From UBA5109 sp964606735 (GTDB lineage: Bacteria > Pseudomonadota > Gammaproteobacteria > Pseudomonadales > Pseudohongiellaceae), in assembly GCA_964606735.1 (NCBI GenBank), contig CAZSHI010000015.1, positions 1 to 51,268 of the forward strand: a stretch of DNA of 51,268 bases, given 5' to 3'. Shown here piece by piece: positions 7,668 through 16,556 of this stretch. Both the position numbers and the translations under genes were made by a program. The notes under the pieces were generated by a model. It was not told where the DNA came from. It saw only the letters and a list, made by a program, of their open reading frames with translations, and searched no databases. Each line of letters starts with the position of its first letter. The stretch's first letter is position 1.

Positions 7668-9404
7668 TCAAGGGAGGATTTTTTCCTTGAGGAAACGCAT
7701 GGCATCCTGCAGCGGAATGTCCTGGCTGGACTCGCTGGCGCGGTGTTTGTATTCCAGCATGTTTTTCTCCAGGCTGCGTTCGGAGATGACCAGACGGTGG
7801 GGAATGCCGATCAGTTCCATATCGGCAAATTTCACGCCAGGGCTGGTTTTCTTGTCGCGGTCATCATAGAACACTTCGATACCGGCCGCTGACAGGTCCT
7901 GGTAGAGTTTTTCACACAGCTGCAGTACCTGCTCAGACTTGTGAGCGTTGAGGGGAATCAGTGCCAACTGAAAAGGCGCGATATTGTCAGGCCAGATGAT
8001 GCCCTTTTCATCGTGACATTGTTCAATGGCAGCGGCAACTATGCGGGTTACCCCAATGCCATAACAGCCCATTTCCGGAATGATGCTTTTACCGTTCTCA
8101 TTGAGGATGTTTAACTGCATGGATTTACTGTATTTGTTGCCAAGCTGGAAGATGTGGCCGACTTCAATGCCGCGCTTGATGGACAGTGTGCCTTTGCCAT
8201 CGGGACTGGCATCGCCTTCAATCACCTTGCGCAGATCAGCCGCTTCATGGTACTGGCAATCACGCTCCCAGTTGACACCGCCAAAGTGCTTGCCATCCTG
8301 ATTGGCGCCACAGACAAAATCACTGAGCAGCACAGCATCAAGGTCGGCAATGATCCTCACTTTTTCAGGCAGGCCGACGGGGCCAATGGAGCCGGGTTTG
8401 CAGCCTATCGTTGCCAGTATCTGTTCTTCCGAGGCGAAACTCAACGGAGACTGGATGCCGGGCAGTTTTGCCGCCTTGAGCTCATTCAACTGATGGTCTC
8501 CTCGCAAGACCAGGGCGATCAGCGCTGCGGGTTCTTCGTTTTCCTTTTCTCCCAGGACAATCAGGGTTTTAAGGGTCTGCTGTGCAGGCACTTTGAGCAA
8601 TTCGCAGACGGCCTCAATGGTACCGGTGTCAGGGGTATCATACTCCTGCAAGTCCTGCTTTGGATCAGCCCGATCACCATGGGGTGCCAGACAGCTTGCC
8701 AGTTCCAGATTGGCCGCATAATCACTGTCGCTGCTGAAGACAATTTCATCTTCACCCGAATCGGCCAGGACATGAAATTCGTGAGAGCTGTTGCCGCCGA
8801 TATTGCCAGAGTCGGCTTCAACGGCCCGAAAGGTAAAGCCCAGGCGGGTAAAAATTTTTGTATAGGTCTGGTACATCAGTTCATAGGTTTCCTGCAGGGA
8901 AGCCTGGTCAACATGAAATGAATAGGCATCTTTCATGGTGAATTCACGAGCACGCATGACACCGAAACGGGGTCTGCGTTCATCGCGGAACTTGGTCTGT
9001 ATCTGGTAAAGGTTGATGGGTAACTGCTTGTAACTGCTGATTTCATTACGGACCAGATCGGTGATGACCTCTTCATGGGTTGGCCCCAGGCAGAAATCAC
9101 GTTCATGGCGATCCTGCAGGCGCTGTAATTCCGGGCCCATCTGCTCCCAGCGTCCGGATTCCTGCCAGAGCTCGGCTGGTTGCACCACGGGCATGCTGAC
9201 CTGGAGAGCACCGGCTGCGTCCATCTCTTCCTGAATTATTCGGCTGACCTTGTTCAGTACCCGCAAGCCCATGGGCATCCAGGTGTAGAGCCCGGCTGCC
9301 AGCTTGCGGATCAGGCCCGCTTTGAGCATCAGCTGATGGCTGGTGACAACGGCGTCAGCCGGGGTTTCCTTGGTGGTTGCAAGTAAATATTTGGAGCTTC
9401 GCAT
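7668..9404 (-). CDS. proS: Prolyl-tRNA synthetase
   Basis: ProS charges tRNA-Pro. The 578 residues match the bacterial long form (E. coli 572), with the editing domain inserted between class II motifs 2 and 3. Motif 1 lies around GLRVLNKVSRIIQEEMDAAG, motif 2 contains FRDERRPRFGVMRAREFTMKDAY near residue 140-162, and motif 3 is EMGCYGIGVTRIVAAAIEQ near 440-458. The editing insert runs from about 220 to 400. The C-terminal anticodon domain includes LIPLNAHKSEQVLQLCEKLYQ. The start MRSSKYLLAT is the family's usual N-terminus. It lies downstream of the HU-like gene but beyond its terminator, so it probably has its own promoter. Confidence 0.96.
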   Translation of the reverse strand: MRSSKYLLATTKETPADAVVTSHQLMLKAGLIRKLAAGLYTWMPMGLRVLNKVSRIIQEEMDAAGALQVSMPVVQPAELWQESGRWEQMGPELQRLQDRHERDFCLGPTHEEVITDLVRNEISSYKQLPINLYQIQTKFRDERRPRFGVMRAREFTMKDAYSFHVDQASLQETYELMYQTYTKIFTRLGFTFRAVEADSGNIGGNSSHEFHVLADSGEDEIVFSSDSDYAANLELASCLAPHGDRADPKQDLQEYDTPDTGTIEAVCELLKVPAQQTLKTLIVLGEKENEEPAALIALVLRGDHQLNELKAAKLPGIQSPLSFASEEQILATIGCKPGSIGPVGLPEKVRIIADLDAVLLSDFVCGANQDGKHFGGVNWERDCQYHEAADLRKVIEGDASPDGKGTLSIKRGIEVGHIFQLGNKYSKSMQLNILNENGKSIIPEMGCYGIGVTRIVAAAIEQCHDEKGIIWPDNIAPFQLALIPLNAHKSEQVLQLCEKLYQDLSAAGIEVFYDDRDKKTSPGVKFADMELIGIPHRLVISERSLEKNMLEYKHRASESSQDIPLQDAMRFLKEKILP

Positions 9405-9435
9405 ATGGGAAGAATGATAACTGTTTTAGGCCAAT

Positions 9436-9461
9436 AAAAAAGCAGCCCGAAGGCTGCTTTT
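9436..9461 (-). terminator. Rho-independent terminator of the HU-like gene
   Basis: Read on the minus strand, an AAGCAGCC stem with a TTCG tetraloop is followed by GGCTGCTT and a run of six T. The position, about 25 bases after the HU-like stop, and the stable UUCG loop make this a convincing intrinsic terminator. Confidence 0.85.
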
Positions 9462-9483
9462 CGAACTCTTTTGCCGTGAGAGC

Positions 9484-9846
9484 TTACAGGGCAAATTCTT
9501 TGAGTTTTTTCAGAGGCAGTACTTTGACTCTGATGCTTGCCGGTTTTTTGGGAATGTCCATGAGTTCGCCCGGTTTGAAGGGATTTGGAACATTCTTGCG
9601 GGCAGGCCTCGCAGGACGTTTTACTGTTTTGATTTTCAACAGGCCAGGCAGGGTAAATTCACCGACACTGCGTTTTTTGATATGACGCTCGATCAGTGTT
9701 GTTAATTCATCCAGCACCAGTGAGACTTCTTTTTTGGTGAGCCCCGTATTTTCAGAAATAGTGCTAAGGATTGCTGTTTTGGTATATTTTTCCTGGATTG
9801 CGCTTGTTTTTTTTGCGGGTGCCTTCGCGGATTTCTTTACAGCCAT
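9484..9846 (-). CDS. HU-family DNA-binding protein with lysine-rich N-terminal tail
   Basis: This 120-residue protein has two parts. Residues 1-20 form a lysine/alanine tail (MAVKKSAKAPAKKTS) resembling histone-H1-like tails. Residues 21-120 are an HU/IHF fold: helices TKTAILSTISENTGLTKKEV and VLDELTTLIERHI, then the strand GEFTLPGLLKIKTV, then a DNA-binding arm rich in Arg/Pro (RPARPARKNVPNPF) in place of the usual RNPRTG arm. It belongs to the HU relatives of about 110-140 residues ending in a VKVLPLKKLK-like motif, not to canonical HupA/HupB. It probably shapes DNA, but targets are unknown. It is single-gene, with its own terminator. Confidence 0.85.
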   Translation of the reverse strand: MAVKKSAKAPAKKTSAIQEKYTKTAILSTISENTGLTKKEVSLVLDELTTLIERHIKKRSVGEFTLPGLLKIKTVKRPARPARKNVPNPFKPGELMDIPKKPASIRVKVLPLKKLKEFAL

Positions 9847-10200
9847 ACCTTCATCTCTTGGTTAGTTAATTGGTTAATGAAAAACTCAGGCTGAAGAGAG
9901 CAACTTTCAAAGCAAATCAGTTTAAAAACGGATTCATTTTACTGCTGGTTCAGGCTGAGGACTTTTGAAACTCATGTCGCCAGTCAAGGGAGCCTTTATA
10001 TCTTTTTCACCCAGAGCGGGCAAGGCTTTTGTGTGAGTTTTTACGCTTTTTCGGCTATTTTTTTTGATGCAAGTGTTTTCGATCAAAAATGTTGTCGGCG
10101 AAATAAATAAGGTACAATGCAGCGCTTTTGATTCTGCTAGAGCAAAATGGTGTTGAGTGCATTATCAAGGTGCACATTTAGGTGAGAGTCGAGGTTTACA
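9847..10200. other. Intergenic region between HU-like gene and fmdB-like gene
   Basis: This 354-base divergent spacer holds no open frame I can support. It is A/T-rich, has a run of eight T's near 10068-10076, and contains a short direct repeat (TTGGTTA / TTGGTTA) close to the HU-like start. A putative promoter for fmdB-aspS lies near 10113. No hairpin with riboswitch-like complexity was recognised. Confidence 0.5.
10113..10118 (+). promoter_or_regulatory. Putative -10 element for fmdB-like gene/aspS
   Basis: TACAAT at 10113-10118 is a good -10. A weak -35 candidate (TTGTCG, 10092-10097) lies 15 bases upstream. It is 83 bases before the GTG start of the zinc-ribbon gene. Confidence 0.4.
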
Positions 10201-10488
10201 GTGCCTATTTATGAATACATTTGTGAGTCCTGCGGAGTGGAATTGGAAAAACTGCAAAAGTTCAGTGACCCGGTTCTGCTAACCTGTCCGGAATGTGGTA
10301 AAGACAGTCTGAAAAAGAAGATTTCTGCTGCCAGTTTCCGCCTGAAAGGTACAGGTTGGTATGAGACCGATTTCAAAAATACCAAGAAGAAAGGCAGTGA
10401 GGATAAAGCTGAAAAGGGCGGAAGCGATAAGAGTCAGAATAAAACCAAGGATGGGGGCTCTTCGACATCTGACAACAAGACGACGTAG
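10201..10488 (+). CDS. FmdB-family zinc ribbon protein
   Basis: This 95-residue protein has a zinc ribbon with two CxxC pairs (C8/C11 and C29/C32) in the typical start MPIYEYICESCG. A KISAASFRLKGTGWYETDF motif follows, which is constant in FmdB-like proteins. The last 40 residues are a disordered tail rich in K, S, G and D. The start is GTG at 10201, supported by GAGG six bases upstream. The family is annotated as putative regulatory proteins from a link to formamidase genes, but the widespread version next to aspS has no proven role. aspS follows after 70 bases, probably on the same transcript. Confidence 0.88.
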   Translation: MPIYEYICESCGVELEKLQKFSDPVLLTCPECGKDSLKKKISAASFRLKGTGWYETDFKNTKKKGSEDKAEKGGSDKSQNKTKDGGSSTSDNKTT

Positions 10489-10558
10489 AAGGATACTCAG
10501 GGTCGAGATGGCGTATTGACGCCGTATATACACCAGATCCTCTTAAGAAGGTAGAGAT

Positions 10559-12331
10559 ATGCGCAGCCATTATTGTGGTGAATTAAATGAAAGTAATATC
10601 GGTGAGCAAGTCACGCTGTGTGGCTGGGTGCATCGGCGGCGGGATCATGGCGGGGTCATTTTTCTGGACCTGCGTGACCGAGATGGTATTACACAAGTGG
10701 TGTTTGACCCGGACACAGAGGAAAATTTTGCCCTTGCCGAGCAGGTGCGTAATGAGTACGTCATTCGTATAGACGGTCTGGTGCGCGAACGGCCGGAAGG
10801 TACTCAAAACCTCGATATGTCGACTGGCAGAATTGAAGTGCTGGGCAAGCAACTGGAAATCCTCAGTGCGGCTGAGACACCACCGTTTCAGCTGGATGAG
10901 CATATGTCGGTTGGTGAGGATGTGCGACTGCGCCACCGCTATATTGATTTGCGTCGGCCCGAGATGCTCAAGCGACTGCGCACCCGATCCAGGGTGACCA
11001 GCAGCATCCGTCGTTTCCTTGATGAACATGGCTTTCTGGATATAGAGACCCCGATTCTGACCCGCGCAACACCGGAAGGGGCGCGTGACTACCTGGTGCC
11101 CAGCCGTACTCATGCCGGAAGTTTCTTCGCCCTGCCGCAATCACCGCAGTTATTCAAGCAGTTGCTGATGGTCTCAGGCATGGACCGTTACTATCAGGTC
11201 GCCAAATGCTTTCGTGATGAAGATTTAAGAGCCGACCGCCAGCCAGAATTCACCCAGATAGACATTGAGACCTCCTTCATGGACGAAAATGCCATTATGG
11301 AAGTTTCAGAACTTATGATACGGCAGGTATTTGAAGAGCACCTGGGTGTGGTTTTGCCGGAATTTCCACGCATGAGCTATGCCGATGCAATCCGGCAATA
11401 CGGAACTGACCGACCGGATTTACGTAACCCACTGCAATTGGTCGATATTACTGACCTGATGCAGTCAGTCGAGTTCAAGGTATTCAATGCTCCTGCCAAT
11501 GATCCGGATTCCCGGGTTGTTGTTCTGCGTGTTCCCGGTGCTGTTGAAATCAGTCGCAAGCAGATAGATGATTATACTGCCTATGTGGCCAATTACGGCG
11601 CCAAGGGACTGGCCTGGATCAAGATCAATGACCTGGCTGCTGGTATAGAGGGACTGCAGTCCCCGATTCTTAAATTTATGCCGGAGGATGTCGTACAGTC
11701 GGTACTGCAAAGGGTTGGCGCTGAAACCGGCGACATCCTCTTCTTCGGTGCAGACAAGGCCGCTGTGGTTAATGAAAGCATCGGCGCCCTGCGTGACAAG
11801 GTCGGCAAGGATCAGGGTTTGTTGGAAGGAACTTGGGCGCCATTGTGGGTCGTCGACTTTCCAATGTTTGAAACCGATAAAGAGGGTAATTACACCTCCG
11901 TGCATCATCCCTTTACAGCGCCTTCCTGTAGCCCGGAAGATCTCAAAAGCAAACCTCTGGCTGCACTATCCAGAGCCTATGATATGGTACTTAATGGTAC
12001 CGAACTGGGTGGCGGCTCCATTCGTATCAATAATCCGCTCATGCAGCAGGCTGTATTCCGCGTGCTGGGAATTGATGAGGCTGAAGCGGAAGCCAAATTT
12101 GGTTTTCTGCTGGAAGCGCTGAAATATGGTTGCCCGCCGCATGGTGGTATTGCCTTTGGCTTGGATCGTCTGGTGATGATGATGACCAACTCCAGTTCCA
12201 TTCGGGATGTGATTGCGTTTCCAAAAACGCAATCGGCCAGCTGTCTGCTGACAGATGCGCCGGGTGAAGTTGCCAGCAAGCAGTTGCGTGAACTGAATAT
12301 TCGTTTACGTGAACAGGCAAAAGCAGAGTAA
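10559..12331 (+). CDS. aspS: Aspartyl-tRNA synthetase
   Basis: AspS charges tRNA-Asp. The protein is 590 residues, the same length as in E. coli. An N-terminal OB-fold anticodon domain covers residues 1-105 (LCGWVHRRRDHGGVIFLDLRD). The class II core follows with motif 2 FRDEDLRADRQPEFTQID near 217-234 and motif 3 GIAFGLDRLVMMM near 530-542. The GAD insertion domain lies between about 290 and 420. A GAAGGT Shine-Dalgarno sequence sits seven bases before ATG. Discriminating versus non-discriminating type cannot be settled here, since gatCAB is not in the window. yebC follows after 25 bases. Confidence 0.97.
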   Translation: MRSHYCGELNESNIGEQVTLCGWVHRRRDHGGVIFLDLRDRDGITQVVFDPDTEENFALAEQVRNEYVIRIDGLVRERPEGTQNLDMSTGRIEVLGKQLEILSAAETPPFQLDEHMSVGEDVRLRHRYIDLRRPEMLKRLRTRSRVTSSIRRFLDEHGFLDIETPILTRATPEGARDYLVPSRTHAGSFFALPQSPQLFKQLLMVSGMDRYYQVAKCFRDEDLRADRQPEFTQIDIETSFMDENAIMEVSELMIRQVFEEHLGVVLPEFPRMSYADAIRQYGTDRPDLRNPLQLVDITDLMQSVEFKVFNAPANDPDSRVVVLRVPGAVEISRKQIDDYTAYVANYGAKGLAWIKINDLAAGIEGLQSPILKFMPEDVVQSVLQRVGAETGDILFFGADKAAVVNESIGALRDKVGKDQGLLEGTWAPLWVVDFPMFETDKEGNYTSVHHPFTAPSCSPEDLKSKPLAALSRAYDMVLNGTELGGGSIRINNPLMQQAVFRVLGIDEAEAEAKFGFLLEALKYGCPPHGGIAFGLDRLVMMMTNSSSIRDVIAFPKTQSASCLLTDAPGEVASKQLRELNIRLREQAKAE

Positions 12332-12356
12332 TAGTATAAGTAGCTAGAGTTTAAAT

Positions 12357-13106
12357 ATGGCTGGTCACAGTAAATGGGCGAATATCAAGCACCGCAAAGC
12401 TGGGCAGGATGCCAAGCGCGCCAAAATATTCACAAAGATTATTCGTGAGCTGACGGTTGCTGCCAAACTTGGCGGTGGTGAAGTAGCCGACAACCCGAGA
12501 CTTCGAGCGGTTGTCGATAAGGCACTGAGCGCCAACATGACACGCGACACCATTGATCGCGCCATTGCTCGAGGTGCTGGTAGCGCAGAGAACGAAAATC
12601 TGGAAGAGCTGACCTATGAGGGCTATGGGCCAAACGGTGTGGCTATTCTGGTGGAAACCCTGACTGATAACAAGAACCGAACTGTCGCAGAAGTCAGGCA
12701 TTGCTTCACCAAAGCCGGCGGCAATCTGGGGACCAGTGGTTCTGTTGCCTATTTATTTGATAAAGCCGGTGTGATTGCCTATCCGGCCGGGACCGATGAA
12801 GAACAACTGCTGGAAATTGCCCTGGAAGCAGGTGCGGATGATGTCATCAACCAGGATGATGGTTCTTTTGAGGTGCGCACCAGTTTTGAAAATTTTGGCA
12901 CGATAAAGGATGCGCTGGACGAGGCTGGCCTTGCTGCGAGTAGTGCCGAAGTAACCATGCTGGCCTCTAACGAAATAGCCCTTGATCTGGATAATGCTGA
13001 AAAGCTTATTAACCTGGTAGACCAACTCGAAGACCTGGATGATGTACAGAATGTCTATTCCAATGCCAGCATTAATGATGAGGTGCTGGCACAACTGAAT
13101 AATTGA
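12357..13106 (+). CDS. yebC: YebC/PmpR-family protein
   Basis: This 249-residue protein (E. coli 246) starts MAGHSKWANIKHRKAGQDAKRAKIF, the diagnostic N-terminal helix bundle of the family. The middle contains the GYGPNGVAILVETLTDNKNRT signature near residues 85-105, and the C-terminus has the acidic DLEDLDDVQNVYSNA motif. Members act as DNA-binding regulators (PmpR in P. aeruginosa represses a quinolone-signal regulator) and, more recently, as ribosome-associated translation factors. Which applies here cannot be told from sequence. It sits between aspS and ruvC, as in many gammaproteobacteria. Confidence 0.92.
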   Translation: MAGHSKWANIKHRKAGQDAKRAKIFTKIIRELTVAAKLGGGEVADNPRLRAVVDKALSANMTRDTIDRAIARGAGSAENENLEELTYEGYGPNGVAILVETLTDNKNRTVAEVRHCFTKAGGNLGTSGSVAYLFDKAGVIAYPAGTDEEQLLEIALEAGADDVINQDDGSFEVRTSFENFGTIKDALDEAGLAASSAEVTMLASNEIALDLDNAEKLINLVDQLEDLDDVQNVYSNASINDEVLAQLNN

Positions 13107-13137
13107 TGCGGCAAAAGACCGGAGGGTATTACGGCTT

Positions 13138-13671
13138 ATGGCCCTGATACTAGGGATTGACCCAGGTTCCCGTGTATGTGGTTACGGTTTAATCCATGCG
13201 AAAGGGAACAAACTAGACTATCTTGCCTCGGGCTGTATTCGTGTCGCCGATCTGCCATTTACCGAACGACTCAAAGTTATTTTTGATGAGCTGAGCAGCA
13301 TCATCGAGAAATACCATCCCAATGAAGTTGCCCTGGAAGAAATCTTTGTTGGCCGCAGTCCGGTCTCTGCCTTGAAACTGGGGCATGCCAGAGGGGCTGT
13401 CATTGTTGCTTGCCGAAATCTGGAACTGCCAATCTTTGAATATCCGCCCAACCAGATTAAAAAAGCCCTGGTCGGGCGGGGCAGGGCCGACAAGGAGCAG
13501 ATGCAGCACATGGTTATGTCCATCCTGTCCCTGAAGGCGAAGCCTCAGAAAGATGCGGCTGATGCTCTGTGCGTGGCTGTTTGTCATGTGCATACGCAAG
13601 CAAGTTTGATTAAGATGGTAGGAGTGAAGGGCAGCCGGCGCAAGCGTTTACAGGACCATATAAAACGATGA
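13138..13671 (+). CDS. ruvC: Holliday junction endodeoxyribonuclease RuvC
   Basis: RuvC is a dimeric nuclease that resolves Holliday junctions bound by RuvAB. The 177 residues match the family (E. coli 173). The acidic active site is visible: Asp7 in LGIDPGSRVCGYG, Glu near 66 in ALEEIFVG, and the aspartates of QKDAADALCVAVCH near 138-142. GGAGG nine bases upstream supports ATG 13138. The stop overlaps the ruvA start by four bases, indicating a coupled ruvC-ruvA-ruvB operon. Confidence 0.96.
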   Translation: MALILGIDPGSRVCGYGLIHAKGNKLDYLASGCIRVADLPFTERLKVIFDELSSIIEKYHPNEVALEEIFVGRSPVSALKLGHARGAVIVACRNLELPIFEYPPNQIKKALVGRGRADKEQMQHMVMSILSLKAKPQKDAADALCVAVCHVHTQASLIKMVGVKGSRRKRLQDHIKR

Positions 13672-14285
13672 TAGGCAGAATCACAGGAACCCTGCTGGAT
13701 AAACAGGCCAACCAGATTTTGGTGGATGTACAGGGCGTCGGCTATGAGGTCGAAGTCCCAATGAGTACGCTCTATCAATTGCCTGAGACCGGCAAGGCCG
13801 TCAATTTACATACCCATCTGGTGGTTCGGGAAGATGCGCAGCTCCTGTATGGTTTTTTTGAGAGCCATGAGCGTATCCTGTTCCGTCTGCTGATAAAATT
13901 GAACGGTGTAGGCCCGAAGATGGCGCTGGGTATTCTGTCGGGCTTGAATATTCAGGAGCTGGCAAACTGTGTCAGGCATGATGATGTAAATGCGCTGGTA
14001 CGTTTGCCGGGCGTGGGTAAGAAAACGGCAGAGCGGCTAATCGTGGAATTACGCGATAAACTCAAGGACTGGTATCAAGAAGAATCAGATAGCGCACAGT
14101 CGGACGGCAAACAGGCATACAATGAAGCCTACCGAGAGGCTGAAGAAGCGCTGATTGCACTCGGGTATAAGCCCCAAGAAGCCGGGCGTGCTATCAGCCG
14201 TGCGGCGACGAAGCTTGAGGAAGCGCAGCAACAAGCGGAAACCAGCGTTCTGGTTAGAATTGCACTCAAAGATATGACAGGCTAG
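13668..14285 (+). CDS. ruvA: Holliday junction ATP-dependent helicase subunit RuvA
   Basis: RuvA tetramers clamp Holliday junctions and recruit the RuvB motor. The 205-residue protein has the N-terminal OB-fold (MIGRITGTLLDKQANQILVDV), two helix-hairpin-helix motifs (LLIKLNGVGPKMALGILSG and LVRLPGVGKKTAERLIVEL near 72-90 and 107-125), and a C-terminal RuvB-contacting three-helix domain (EEALIALGYKPQEAGRAISR near 162-181) after an acidic linker. It overlaps ruvC by four bases. Confidence 0.96.
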   Translation: MIGRITGTLLDKQANQILVDVQGVGYEVEVPMSTLYQLPETGKAVNLHTHLVVREDAQLLYGFFESHERILFRLLIKLNGVGPKMALGILSGLNIQELANCVRHDDVNALVRLPGVGKKTAERLIVELRDKLKDWYQEESDSAQSDGKQAYNEAYREAEEALIALGYKPQEAGRAISRAATKLEEAQQQAETSVLVRIALKDMTG

Positions 14286-14291
14286 GTGCTC

Positions 14292-15320
14292 ATGTTGGAA
14301 GAAGACCGTTTAATTTCTGCGACACAGACTGATAATGAGGTGCAGCAGGAGCTGGCCATCCGTCCGGCAACCTTGGCTGACTATATCGGTCAGGAAGGGG
14401 TTAAGGAGCAGATGGAAATTTTTATTTCAGCTGCCCGTCAGCGTAAGGAGGCGCTCGATCATACCCTGATTTTTGGCCCGCCTGGACTCGGCAAAACCAC
14501 ACTGTCCCATATCATCGCCAATGAAATGGGCGTCACCATGAAAAGTACTTCGGGACCGGTACTGGAAAAGGCGGGTGACCTGGCTGCAATGCTCACCAAT
14601 CTTGAAGAGGGGGATGTACTGTTTATTGATGAAATTCATCGCCTGAACCCAGCCGTGGAAGAGATTCTTTATCCGGCAATGGAAGATTATCAACTGGATA
14701 TCATGATTGGTGAAGGACCTTCTGCACGTTCGCTGAAACTGGAGCTGCCTTCATTTACCCTGGTTGGCGCAACCACGCGGGCAGGATTGTTGACCTCGCC
14801 TCTACGTGACCGCTTTGGCATTGTCCAGCGGTTGGAGTTTTATAGTGTGCAGCATTTAAGTAGCATAGTGGCGCGCTCAGCGCAGATTCTGGATGCCGAA
14901 TGTGATACAGCAGGCGCTGAGGAAATTGCCAGTCGCGCGCGCGGTACACCGCGAATCGCCAATCGTCTCTTACGTCGGGTAAGAGATTTTGCCGAGGTCA
15001 AACACCAGGGCAAAATCAGTGCGGACATCGCCAGAGAAGCGCTGGATATGCTGAGTATTGATAAAAACGGCTTTGATCATCTTGACCGGCGTTTTTTGAT
15101 GACGCTGATTGAAAAATTTGACGGTGGGCCTGTCGGTATCGAGAGTATTGCGGCGGCCATCAGTGAGGAAAAGGGAACAGTAGAAGATGTGCTCGAGCCC
15201 TATCTGATTCAGCAGGGTTTTATTACCAGAACACCGCGTGGAAGAATGGTCACGGAATATGCCTACCGGCATTTTGGCCTGAAAGGGCGAAGTTCGGATT
15301 TATTTTCGGATGATCAATGA
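14292..15320 (+). CDS. ruvB: Holliday junction branch migration ATPase RuvB
   Basis: RuvB is the AAA+ ring motor that drives branch migration. With the start at ATG 14292 (MLEEDRLISA, matching the family N-terminus) it has 342 residues; a GTG two codons earlier is also possible. Walker A is FGPPGLGKTTL near 60-70, Walker B is VLFIDEIHRL, sensor 1 is GATTRAGLLTSPLRDRFG including the arginine finger, and the C-terminal winged-helix domain ends with VLEPYLIQQGFITRTPRGR. It starts seven bases after ruvA. Confidence 0.96.
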   Translation: MLEEDRLISATQTDNEVQQELAIRPATLADYIGQEGVKEQMEIFISAARQRKEALDHTLIFGPPGLGKTTLSHIIANEMGVTMKSTSGPVLEKAGDLAAMLTNLEEGDVLFIDEIHRLNPAVEEILYPAMEDYQLDIMIGEGPSARSLKLELPSFTLVGATTRAGLLTSPLRDRFGIVQRLEFYSVQHLSSIVARSAQILDAECDTAGAEEIASRARGTPRIANRLLRRVRDFAEVKHQGKISADIAREALDMLSIDKNGFDHLDRRFLMTLIEKFDGGPVGIESIAAAISEEKGTVEDVLEPYLIQQGFITRTPRGRMVTEYAYRHFGLKGRSSDLFSDDQ

Positions 15321-15351
15321 CACTGTTCGATAAAGAGGAGAAAGCAGCAAA

Positions 15352-16059
15352 ATGGGTGAATCAATGAGTGTCTGGACCATGATTATCGATGCAACATTTA
15401 TCGGTAAGCTGGTCATTTTCTCTTTGTTTGTGCTTTCGGTTCTGTCCTGGGTCATCATCGTGCAGAAGTGGATCATCATTCAGGATGCCGATAAAGAAGT
15501 ATTAAAGTTTGAAAAAAAATTCTGGTCCGGCATGGATTTGAGCCAGCTTTTCAGGGATGGCACTAACAAGCTGAAAAAAGAAGATCTCAGCATTATCGGT
15601 ATGGAGAATCTGTTTCGCTCGGGGTTCAAGGAATTCACCCGTCTGCGTCAGCAACCGGGTATTGATTCCGATGCAGTGATGGAGGGCTCACAGCGTGCGA
15701 TGCGCGTTGCGCTGGCACGTGAAGAAAAAGTGCTGGAACGGCATTTACCAATTCTGGCCACGGTGGGCAGTGTCTCGGTCTATATCGGTCTATTTGGTAC
15801 GGTCTGGGGCATCATGAATGCGTTTTTTGATCTGGCAAATCAGAGTCAGGCCAGCCTGGCTGTTGTGGCTCCCGGTATTGCAGAAGCCCTGTTTGCTACT
15901 GAAATGGGTCTGTTTGCCGCCATTCCAGCAGTACTAGCCTATAACCGCTATTCGGCCAGTGTAAACTCCATTAGTGACAGCTATCACACATTTATTGACG
16001 AGTTTTCCAGTATCCTGCATCGACAGGCGCATACCAAACGCCAGGACAAAACAGCCTAG
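15352..16059 (+). CDS. tolQ: Tol-Pal system proton channel subunit TolQ
   Basis: TolQ is an inner-membrane protein of the MotA/TolQ/ExbB family, forming the proton-driven motor with TolR that energises TolA during cell constriction. The 235-residue protein (E. coli 230) has three helices: residues about 15-37, 135-160 (LATVGSVSVYIGLFGTVWGIMNAF), and 170-195 (GIAEALFATEMGLFAAIPAVLAYNRY). GAGGAG lies 11 bases before ATG 15352; ATG 15364 is an alternative. ybgC, which usually precedes tolQ in related bacteria, is absent here; ruvB ends only 31 bases upstream. Confidence 0.95.
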   Translation: MGESMSVWTMIIDATFIGKLVIFSLFVLSVLSWVIIVQKWIIIQDADKEVLKFEKKFWSGMDLSQLFRDGTNKLKKEDLSIIGMENLFRSGFKEFTRLRQQPGIDSDAVMEGSQRAMRVALAREEKVLERHLPILATVGSVSVYIGLFGTVWGIMNAFFDLANQSQASLAVVAPGIAEALFATEMGLFAAIPAVLAYNRYSASVNSISDSYHTFIDEFSSILHRQAHTKRQDKTA

Positions 16060-16067
16060 CAGGCCGG

Positions 16068-16520
16068 ATGAATCAAATGCGAGTTGAAACCCATAAACAG
16101 CGCAGAAAACTAATGGCCGAAATCAATGTGGTGCCGCTCATTGATGTCATGCTGGTGCTTTTGATTGTTTTCATGATAACAGCACCCCTGATTACCCAGG
16201 GTGTGCGTGTGGATCTGCCGCAGGCTGATGCTGAAATTGTCGATGACAACAATGAGCTGACCCTGGTTGTCTCCATTGATGCACAGGGGCAGTACTACAT
16301 CAGCCTGGGTGAAGTATCGGGAGACCCCGAGCCCGTTCCGCTGGAAACAATCGGGGATAATGTCAGCCGCATCATGAACCAGAATCCTGGGGTGCCGGTT
16401 TTCCTCGAAGCCGATGCAGCAGTCAATTATGGTTTGGTCATGAGCCTGATGGCGACGCTTGAAGATGCGGGGGCGCCTAGCGTACGTTTGATTACACAGC
16501 CGCCGGAAATTACACCCTGA
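16068..16520 (+). CDS. tolR: Tol-Pal system proton channel subunit TolR
   Basis: TolR pairs with TolQ to form the motor. This 150-residue protein of the ExbD/TolR family has one membrane helix near residues 22-44, starting in the conserved MAEINVVPLIDVMLVLLIVF segment. The aspartate in LIDVML is the proton-carrying residue. The periplasmic domain follows, with QADAEIVDDNNELTLVVSID near residues 50-69. It begins eight bases after the tolQ stop. Confidence 0.95.
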   Translation: MNQMRVETHKQRRKLMAEINVVPLIDVMLVLLIVFMITAPLITQGVRVDLPQADAEIVDDNNELTLVVSIDAQGQYYISLGEVSGDPEPVPLETIGDNVSRIMNQNPGVPVFLEADAAVNYGLVMSLMATLEDAGAPSVRLITQPPEITP

Positions 16521-16556
16521 ACAGTCGATGTGCATAGTAAATAAGGAATAAAGCCC

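Noticed and set aside
8154..8921. A 255-codon open frame on the plus strand inside proS
   Set aside because: It lies fully opposite the conserved class II core and editing domain of proS, has no plausible Shine-Dalgarno or recognisable protein motif, and its length is explained by the codon bias of the real gene.
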